This document shows positions 59,701 through 64,000 of a stretch of 64,000 bases of DNA, in pieces. The first letter of the stretch is position 1, and each line of letters begins with the position of its first letter. Below the pieces are notes generated by a model. It did not search any database and was not told where the DNA came from. It was given only the letters and a program-made list of their open reading frames with translations. The translations under genes were made by a program, and so were the position numbers. This DNA is from Owenia fusiformis (taxonomy: Eukaryota; Annelida; Polychaeta; Sabellida; Oweniidae): NCBI GenBank assembly GCA_903813345.2, contig CAIIXF020000009.1, positions 25,642,740 through 25,706,739 of the forward strand, written 5' to 3'.

Positions 59701-61755
59701 ACGTGTTCCCTATATCCCTCCGAACTTCGTTCGATGGGATAAAAATAGTGACATATAATTCTACTTACTGAAAGAACAATCTTGAGAAAAAGAGGATTTG
59801 TTGTTTGTTTGGCTTCTACGACCCTTTCTAACTGACTAGCAGAGAGCTCCTTGCCAACTTCTTGTAGTGTTTGCTATAATATGGAACACAATTTAAACTA
59901 TAAAACACAAAGAAAAACATCTGATTTAATTATTCTGGTTCTGATACTTGCCATTTACAAATGATGGAGAATATATATGATATTGATATTTATCTCGGTG
60001 ACTGCGTTGCCGCTGGAAATATTGACATCATCCTTGTGATATTCCCCATATCAAATCCCTCCAGGTGAATAACTTCTTTTTATCCCATTGTTACAAGGAT
60101 ATAGATCGAATATCAGGTGAACATATATTTGATATGTGGATCAAGATATCATATTTTGGCAAAACATCTCCAAACCATTGAATATCACTTCTTAAAAAGT
60201 GATATTCAATGGTTTCAAAAGTGATATTCTATGGTTTCAAAATTGGTATACTCTGTTAAACTCAAGCATATTCACTTGTTATAGAATATTCTTAGAAACT
60301 CCAAACTTACTATTGATATTTCTTTCTGTTCCTCGCGACTAAGAGGCTGCATAACAAGGGAGTCATAGCCCCGTCTCTCAACTAACTCGTTCAATGTCAT
60401 GTGATCTGTACTCAAACACGACACGATCAAATGAACATTTTTCGGGAAGGTTTCAGGCAACCAGAATAAGTGCTGAAACAATACAATGGCATTGATGCTC
60501 ATAATACAGTTTTGAAACTTTCACAAATAGCAAGCTCTACTGAATTATACTGCTTTAATTCCACTATGTCAATTAATTAATATTCCAATAAAGCATATTT
60601 CAAAATTCAATTTGTACGAAATGAAAGAGGGACAGGACTGACTTTCAACAGACCACTAAAGCCCTACGGGGCTAGTTTGAGAAGGTCAGAGGGGATTTAA
60701 TGTCTCAGATGCGAGTAGGTAGTTACCGGTTTCACCACTAGGTGGCTCGTTCGGGTCAAATAGCATGGGGGGTATAGGAGAAAGTTCCCTTTAACTTAAT
60801 ATTCATCAATTTTCATATCACCCTTATGTATCTAATAGTTATGCAAATTAAAATATGTCCAGTTAAAGAAAATATTATCTGTCCATTACAAGAAAAGATA
60901 TTTAACTTTTTGTGATTTTATAACATGGGCTCTATGGGGAATCTCCCCTAACTAAAAATTACATTTTCAAAAAAACTAAATTTTCAAAGTTGATAAACAA
61001 TTTCTGTAACCATATTTCTAGATGCATTTTTACTTGTAGATTTCAAATATGATATCACTTTGACTGAATTCTGAATATTTAATGACATAAATCAAGATTA
61101 TATGTACTCGCATCTAGTCTATTGAACCCACGATTAAAAAGCATTTGTGTGCCTTGGAATAAAATTATCACATACTAATAATACAGTTCAAAAACATATT
61201 TTCAGATATTAGCAGAATTATCACATACTTATACTATGGTACAAAAATTGAAAATGTATAGGCCTATGATGTAACATTGTTTAATGTATTGAAATTTGAA
61301 AAAAAAATCCAATTTTTTAACTTATAATACATGTATAACGTGTGAAAAATTGGGTAAAATATGCAGATCAACAATGTTGTTGAAGAATAGCAGTAATCAA
61401 AGTTGGTGAAACAGAAAGGCCACCAACATTGTTGAAAATATTAAAAAGATGGGAAAAATTAATTTACATAAAGGTGACCAATGTGGACAAATTGTAACAG
61501 TAGCTAAATGGGGAAAACAATTTGTCATGTAGTTTCATGAATTATTTTTCATTCCAAAAATGAAACCTTCACAATGACCCTAATAAGCCCACTTTTGGAT
61601 AATTTAAAGCTTCTAATATTTTGTACAGCATTGTTACCTTGTTAATCTTTTCTTTGTCTTTCACCTTGGTGAGTCCATCAATGAAGATGATAGTTATGTG
61701 ACCAGTATCACTAGCTTCTCTTACTGTGTCCTCTAGAGCAAGCATGAGTCCATAC
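42307..61755 (-). CDS. NACHT-TPR protein, NPHP3/TTC41-like (partial, 21 exons)
   Basis: Twenty-one minus-strand exons with GT-AG borders and matching phases: 61755-61638, 60472-60311, 59873-59769, 59476-59324, 58607-58405, 58006-57958, 57748-57588, 50727-50544, 49897-49802, 49444-49293, 49087-48985, 48760-48605, 47915-47797, 47364-47220, 46664-46556, 45974-45865, 44942-44803, 44425-44251, 43679-43572, 42875-42732, 42402-42307. They give about 929 continuous residues. The first exon opens inside a NACHT/AAA-type ATPase with Walker B-like IIFIDGL; the Walker A part is missing. NPLFLKIVL and a winged-helix/superhelical stretch follow, then TPR repeats. This order is that of nephrocystin-3-like and TTC41-like proteins, predicted cytoplasmic NTPases with TPR binding surfaces. 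The 3' end is uncertain: the last exon has a GTAAGT donor, but reading on gives a stop at 42285-42283. The 6.9-kb intron 50728-57587 carries a mariner. Confidence 0.88.
44035..44222. mobile_element. MITE with CAGGCCCGTAGCCAGG ends, copy 2
   Basis: The ends CAGGCCCGTAGCCAGG and CCTGGCTACTGGCCTG match at 15 of 16 positions as inverted repeats. AGAGG flanks both sides (44030-44034 and 44223-44227). It sits 28 bp beyond the exon border at 44251, just past the splice donor of that exon. Confidence 0.85.
44658..44764. repeat. ATGTCACCACC dispersed repeat, copy 3
   Basis: Best-preserved ends: ATGTCACCACTTGCC and TTTGGTGGTGACAT. Preceded by AAAATGCAAAT, part of a wider conserved flank AGGCATTAACATGCAAA seen in other copies. 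Confidence 0.75.
45130..45760. repeat. Dispersed repeat containing CTCAAATGATGTGGGA, copy 3
   Basis: Intronic copy of the family at 31060-31345 and 37200-37690, the longest of the three. Short related pieces (AAGTGCCAATGGAAAAG, CAGCAAGAAAAA) recur near 54790-54870 and 57215. Confidence 0.65.
46239..46304. repeat. ATGTCACCACC dispersed repeat, short copy 4
   Basis: Only 66 bp: keeps the left TGCCATTTGTTACAGA segment and the right GGTGGTGACAT end, with the middle deleted. Preceded by AAGGCATTAACATGCAAA. Confidence 0.65.
47060..47212. mobile_element. Degraded GGATCC-end MITE
   Basis: C-run followed by TTGGCCCAG and ending GATCTACCACTG, a decayed version of the GGATCCGCCACTG end at 21622-21634. 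The left end is not resolved. Confidence 0.5.
47435..47609. mobile_element. MITE with CAGTGATCTCC ends, copy 2
   Basis: Left end CCGTGATCTCCCCAG, right end CTGGGGAGAACACTG, flanked on both sides by TGACT (47430-47434 and 47610-47614). It contains GTGGGCGCAGCACCCA and TTGCACCCACTTGAAAATGAG, the reverse complement of material in 12653-12885. Confidence 0.8.
49540..49613. repeat. ATGTCACCACC dispersed repeat, partial copy 5
   Basis: Retains the CAACCACCAAAAGTTTATAGAC and ATATGTCACC segments in shortened form and the right end TGGTGGTGAC; the left end is lost. Confidence 0.55.
50091..50431. mobile_element. MULE-like MITE, inverted copy
   Basis: 341 bp, starts TACCCTGCGGGCAGAG and ends AAAAAGGGTA. 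It is flanked by TCTAAAGTG (50082-50090) and TCTTAAGTG (50432-50440), a 9-bp duplication with one mismatch. It shares GAAGCTCTCTTTTGAGA and CCCCGCCCCCACGAC with the copy at 3567-3936 in the opposite orientation. Confidence 0.8.
50796..50930. repeat. ATGTCACCACC dispersed repeat, copy 6
   Basis: Preceded by GAGGCATTAACATGC. It contains a short internal expansion in which GTTACAGA-type segments are repeated. The right end is decayed. Confidence 0.65.
51310..53271 (-). mobile_element. Mariner element with 189-bp terminal inverted repeats
   Basis: The 1,962-bp element begins CAGGGTGATCCAGAAGTAAC, ends with its complement and is flanked by TA (51308-51309 and 53272-53273). The terminal inverted repeats run 189 bp (51310-51498 and 53083-53271) and differ at two positions by eye, which implies recent insertion. 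It encodes one transposase on the minus strand with a small intron. It lies in a 6.9-kb intron of the NACHT-TPR gene in the same orientation as that gene. The TIRs are much longer than the ~30 bp usual for mariner. Confidence 0.92.
51614..52849 (-). CDS. Mariner transposase (DD34D), spliced
   Basis: Exon 1 (52849-52154, 232 codons) and exon 2 (51982-51614, 122 codons plus stop) flank a 171-bp phase 0 intron with GTAAGA and TTTTTCAG borders. The join reads INAVYIAK then VLKRDLQRSL without a break. The 354-residue product matches the usual ~345. The N-terminal part is a paired-type helix-turn-helix DNA-binding region (FCVKLGKGVKETIRQIKKAY, RNIYRWFNKY, RQISIRELAEKHDLSYGTVQ). The catalytic triad is visible: ITSDES, HWDNAPTHTA and YSPDLAPSDF, with 34 residues between the second and third Asp, the mariner DD34D spacing. 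No stop or frameshift interrupts it, so it could be active; DNA cut-and-paste transposition at TA is the expected function. Confidence 0.9.
53523..53636. mobile_element. 114-bp foldback
   Basis: Ends ATTATGTCCGTATCATTG and CAATGATAAGGACATAAT. The arms pair through GAATATATGCCT and GTCAATA segments around a loop containing CCCTTGCAAGCTCGGGC. Confidence 0.75.
54096..54279. repeat. Perfect 38-bp inverted repeat
   Basis: CAAATTATTTTTGCATCTTG through GCAGTATCTG at 54096-54133 recurs as an exact reverse complement at 54242-54279. The loop contains duplicated CCTCCGCACCCA-type segments. Confidence 0.8.
54355..54560. repeat. Array of CG-rich palindromes CGTACGAGCTCGTACG
   Basis: Five units separated by roughly 35-60 bp, each of the form CCTCGTACGAGCTCGTACGG with variants. 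Units 1 (54363-54378) and 5 (54539-54554) keep the perfect 16-bp palindrome. The block is strongly GC- and CpG-rich inside an AT-rich intron. Open frames through it on the minus strand are simple repeats. Confidence 0.85.
55090..56545. repeat. 162-bp satellite, nine copies
   Basis: The marker AAAATGGCCGCCTTAAC or a close variant occurs at spacings of 155, 162, 161 and then six steps of 162 bp, with marker GCC at 55141, 55296, 55458, 55619, 55781, 55943, 56105, 56267 and 56429. Each unit also has TTTACCCAGAATGCCGAAAA and GGTTTGGCTGGAAACCTGTA. The later units are nearly identical, which points to recent expansion from the right side. Confidence 0.92.
57062..57093. mobile_element. 32-nt hairpin insertion with 7-bp duplication, copy 2
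   Basis: CATGGGCATTCAAT, AGAG, then ATTGAAAGCCCATG: 14-bp arms with one mismatch. It is flanked by GTTCAGT on both sides (57055-57061 and 57094-57100), a perfect duplication. Same length and same ends as 30832-30863. Confidence 0.8.
57588..58607 (-). CDS. Helical linker exons of the NACHT-TPR gene
   Basis: Three exons. 58607-58405 (67 codons plus 2 bases) encodes a winged-helix-like segment: KEGLSEEDIMEIL, SPLYFAMEKYF and the strand FGFHELEMAVHEKY. 58006-57958 (INFRLKLDRYFTQKLK) matches the short HRRLADYF-type helix that follows in this family. 57748-57588 encodes QLYSDWQRLDVHPPREIMNIPW and ends KLLDIITTTDCVGIFT. The phase 2 end is completed by the first base of the exon at 50727, giving Glu, after the long mariner-bearing intron. 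Confidence 0.85.
58214..58332. repeat. ATGTCACCACC dispersed repeat, copy 7
   Basis: ATGTAACCACCAGCCATTTG start, CATCCACTAAAAAGTTGG interior, decayed right end; preceded by AAGGCATTCACATGCAAA. Confidence 0.65.
58776..59010. mobile_element. AGATGCGAGTA MITE, truncated copy
   Basis: Shares TTCACCACCAGG, TTTTAGTGGTTC, ATAGTTATACAAATTAAAAT and the TGTGATTTTATAACATGGG segment with 31721-32111 and 60707-61115. Its CTCF-like core is mutated (CCACCAGGAGTC). Both ends are lost. Confidence 0.65.
59324..61755 (-). CDS. NACHT ATPase exons of the NACHT-TPR gene
   Basis: Four exons (39, 54, 35 and 51 codons; phase 0 after the first). Exon 61755-61638 encodes YGLMLALEDTV and the Walker B-like IIFIDGLTKV. 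Exon 60472-60311 starts HLFWLPETFPKNVHLIVSC, the typical sensor-1 strand context of NACHT proteins, and ends LSREEQKEISI. Exon 59873-59769 holds NPLFLKIVLS. Exon 59476-59324 holds ELCMFGYFRKLDEKIDSL and FKKYLERLEDDY, the ARC/winged-helix entry. One base of a split codon opens the first exon, so at least one upstream coding exon must exist. None was found in 61756-62256. Confidence 0.85.
60174..60213. repeat. Perfect 17-bp-arm hairpin
   Basis: ACCATTGAATATCACTT, a 6-nt loop, then its exact reverse complement. The AGTGATATTC segment repeats again just downstream (about 60220). It lies in the intron between the two NACHT exons at 60311 and 59873. Confidence 0.7.
60707..61115. mobile_element. AGATGCGAGTA MITE with CTCF-like core, copy 2
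   Basis: Full-length copy with ends AGATGCGAGTAGGTAGTTAC and TACTCGCATCT, an 11-bp perfect inverted repeat. It contains CCACTAGGTGGC at 60735-60746, again matching the CTCF core consensus. It lies in an intron of the NACHT-TPR gene. Confidence 0.8.
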
Positions 61756-62256
61756 CTAAATATAAAACAGATATAAGTCCTATTGAAACAGCTCTGTCTC
61801 TAAAATACATAAACATGTACTCCAATTTTTTCAATTCTTAATATTTGTAATTTTCTTTTGCTGAAAATATCATTGCTTAAAGGCCCCATATAAAGTACAG
61901 TATAAACTATATTGGCTTATATTGTAGTCTTACTCAATGTTATAGAAATGAGATTTGTACATGAAACTTTTTTTAATTTTAAAAGTGGTTTTTGAAAAAT
62001 TATGAAATTATGTAAAACTAAATTTAGACTACGTTCAATCTTCCAAATTGTATTAAAAAACGTATCCTGTATTAGTACATTGAACAACCTAATTGTCCAT
62101 ATCTTCTATAGTATTATGAAATGACAGAATTGATTATCATGAAAACTATATTGCTCTCCAGGTAAGCTAAATAATTATTAAGGTGTTAATAGATATTCAT
62201 TAAAATCTCAAGAATCTATTGGTTACTCTTACAGTTCTGACATCTGATAGGTCGTC
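61756..62256. other. Intron or intergenic gap before the GPCR
   Basis: AT-rich. No Walker A exon for the minus-strand NACHT gene and no TATA box for the GPCR was recognised. Confidence 0.5.
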
Positions 62257-62370
62257 ATGGGAACTCATGTCAAATATAAAAACACAAAATTGTTTTCTTC
62301 GTCATACCTTACAACAGTATCTAAACTTAATAGACACAAAATAAATATTCATATTAGACCATTGTGTAAA

Positions 62371-64000
62371 ATGGCTTTAAACAATTCAAACATTTTTCAT
62401 TTGAACACAACATTATTAAAAGTGATTCAAAATGATGTAAATATAAATATAGCTGACAATAATGGAACGCTGATCAATTCTACATTTGGGACAGTACTCC
62501 AAGAAGAAAACAATGTAAACACTACCTTTGAAACAGCATATAGTGATAGAAACAATATTAGTACCACGTCTATTTATGATAAGTTTGAACACTCAGATCA
62601 CACACATCATGATTCATTTGAATCTTTGGTGCATAGAATTTTGATTGTCATTGTTGCTATAGTAGCAATAATCATCGGATGCACAACAAACATTTGGATC
62701 ATCATTGCAGCTATCATGGACAAAAATTGCCGCAACAAAAATTCATTCATTATTGTTCTGGCAATTAATGACATAATCGGATGTGGCTTTTTACTTCCAA
62801 TACAAATATATTTTATGACAGTAGAAGAAATGCTTCCCTCCATCTTATTTTGTAAAATATATACATCATTCTTGTTTATGTTCATCTCGGCAAATGGAAT
62901 GATACTGATCTTAGTTGTGATAGATCAGACAGTATATATCACGAAACCCCGGGACACTTACAAGAAATGGTTTCGACGCAGAAATTGTGTAATCATAACA
63001 TTTGCAGTATATGCTACAATATTAGGATCAAGTGTCTCTTCATTTCTTAAAAACCAGAAAATATATCAATTTATACTTTTGTATTTGGACTGTGTGAATC
63101 TCAAGACGACAAGCTCTTCAACAAACTTTTTCATTTCAGTTGGAGTGATGTCGTTCATCACAGCAGCTGCATACATACGAATCATCATATTTTTAAGATA
63201 CTCCAGGAAAAATGTCAACTCTATGAATAGACTTGGTATTAATTATACCATACATCTTCGATACTTCATCCTGGTTACATTTTCTATTTTGTTACAATAT
63301 GGTCCGAGTGTTGTTTCATATTATGTCATTGGATATGACTTCAATTATTGGTATTTATACCCATGGACAAGAGTTATACAACTATCAATGGGAGCTGTTC
63401 ATCCTCTTATATTTGTATGGAAAATGCCAGCTTACATTATTGCCTTCAAAGCATTTATGAGATGTAAGTCACCACGTCAACTTCGCAAAGAGATGCGTAA
63501 GAAACAAGTTCTCAGGTTTGCTGTAGTTGAGCTAAAAGAAATACAACATGGTTGTAGAACTGATAAAATGACACCACGTAATATCAAAAAAATCAAATTG
63601 CCTATTGACATAGAACAAAGGACAGGAAATACAAGTGGTAATGAAAGAGAATTAGGAGAAAACAATGATGTAGAGAGAAGAAACAATTCTGATTTGAAGA
63701 AAAACAACAACGAAGTTAATGTGGGAGGAAAGACAACTAATATGGAAAAAGATGCAGGAAAAACAGATAACATGGTGAAAGATGTAGGAAAGACAAACAA
63801 TGTGGAAACAGATAACGTGGTAAAACATTCGAGACAGATTAATGACATTGTAAAAGATACCAGAAACACAGATAATTTGGTAAATGATGAGAGAAAGACA
63901 AATGGCTTGAGGAAAGATGCTGAAAAGACAAATGACATGGGAATAGATGAAGGAAATGCAAATTATGAGGTAAATGATGAAGGAAAGACAAATGACATGG
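62371..64000 (+). CDS. Orphan rhodopsin-like GPCR, single exon, 3' end cut
   Basis: An uninterrupted frame of 543 codons runs off the window. The N-terminus (~85 residues) has at least six N-glycosylation sequons. Seven hydrophobic segments follow at about residues 88-114, 125-149, 158-187, 205-226, 252-276, 297-320 and 331-358. Class A hallmarks are partly present: Asn in TM1 (CTTNIW), LAIND in TM2, and a Cys at the TM3 start (C161) paired with Cys241 in loop 2. The DRY motif is replaced by DQT and NPxxY by a divergent HPLIFVW. The C-tail is long, polar and repetitive. An in-frame upstream ATG at 62257 would add 38 residues; I chose 62371 because it has a good AAAATGG context. Plasma-membrane receptor; ligand unknown. 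It lies on the opposite strand to the NACHT-TPR gene and probably inside one of its introns. Confidence 0.88.
   Translation, partial: MALNNSNIFHLNTTLLKVIQNDVNINIADNNGTLINSTFGTVLQEENNVNTTFETAYSDRNNISTTSIYDKFEHSDHTHHDSFESLVHRILIVIVAIVAIIIGCTTNIWIIIAAIMDKNCRNKNSFIIVLAINDIIGCGFLLPIQIYFMTVEEMLPSILFCKIYTSFLFMFISANGMILILVVIDQTVYITKPRDTYKKWFRRRNCVIITFAVYATILGSSVSSFLKNQKIYQFILLYLDCVNLKTTSSSTNFFISVGVMSFITAAAYIRIIIFLRYSRKNVNSMNRLGINYTIHLRYFILVTFSILLQYGPSVVSYYVIGYDFNYWYLYPWTRVIQLSMGAVHPLIFVWKMPAYIIAFKAFMRCKSPRQLRKEMRKKQVLRFAVVELKEIQHGCRTDKMTPRNIKKIKLPIDIEQRTGNTSGNERELGENNDVERRNNSDLKKNNNEVNVGGKTTNMEKDAGKTDNMVKDVGKTNNVETDNVVKHSRQINDIVKDTRNTDNLVNDERKTNGLRKDAEKTNDMGIDEGNANYEVNDEGKTNDM
63712..64000 (+). repeat. 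Coding minisatellite in the GPCR tail (~30 bp)
   Basis: A degenerate decapeptide of the form K-T-N-D-M-V-K-D-x-G repeats about nine times (GKTTNMEKDA, GKTDNMVKDV, GKTNNVETDN and so on). At DNA level the unit is GGAAAGACAAATGACATGG plus ~11 bp. The array continues past the window end, so its length is unknown. Confidence 0.8.

Noticed and set aside
62607-62885. Minus-strand frame opposite the GPCR
   Set aside because: Antisense shadow of the transmembrane-coding sequence.
63477-63938. Minus-strand frame opposite the GPCR tail
   Set aside because: Antisense shadow of the coding minisatellite; its repeated Phe/Ser/Val composition only mirrors the repeat.
1-64000. tRNA, rRNA or CRISPR features
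   Set aside because: None was recognised by eye; hairpins seen are transposon-derived or simple palindromes.

Overview
This is a window of eukaryotic nuclear DNA, AT-rich and intron-rich. Its GT-AG introns, Ig, Ly6-like and NACHT-TPR families, class A GPCR and dense DNA transposons point to a marine invertebrate bilaterian. A lophotrochozoan such as a mollusc is my best guess, but nothing in the sequence fixes the taxon. Most of the 64 kb is intron, intergenic DNA and transposable elements. All gene models were read by eye from splice sites, intron phase and protein family features; no search was run.

Layout. (1) 1-23.3 kb, minus strand: the 5' part of an Ig-superfamily gene, with a signal-peptide exon at 23.2 kb joined in matching phase 1 to an Ig exon at 1.4-1.7 kb. 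The ~21.5 kb intron between them holds a 6.6 kb degraded piggyBac element with exact TTAA duplications, MITEs of several families and two tandem arrays. (2) 25.8-41.9 kb, plus strand: three tandem near-identical four-exon genes encoding a 248-residue secreted protein. It has a signal peptide, a Ly6-like cysteine-rich domain, a second cysteine-rich module and a Tyr/Pro/Gly-rich tail with QAPxYGY repeats. Each gene has its own TATA box and AATAAA signal. The duplicated unit includes several kb of flank; a 5'-truncated non-LTR retrotransposon lies between copies 2 and 3. (3) 42.3-61.8 kb, minus strand: 21 consecutive in-phase exons of a large NACHT-TPR gene resembling the NPHP3/TTC41 group, about 929 residues, with the N-terminal Walker A exons outside the window or beyond the GPCR. 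Its largest intron (50.7-57.6 kb) carries an apparently intact, intron-containing mariner with 189-bp nearly identical inverted repeats, a 162-bp satellite, palindrome arrays and foldbacks. (4) 62.4-64.0 kb, plus strand: a single-exon rhodopsin-like GPCR with a divergent DRY motif and a repetitive C-terminal tail, cut by the window end.

The genes do not form one pathway. Secretion is a shared theme for the Ig protein and the Ly6-like triplet. The observations most worth pursuing are the secreted Ly6/Cys/Tyr protein family, a 32-nt hairpin found twice as an insertion with perfect 7-bp target duplications (once with an empty paralogous site), the young intron-bearing mariner, a MITE carrying CTCF-like core motifs, and the hairpin satellite inside the piggyBac element.
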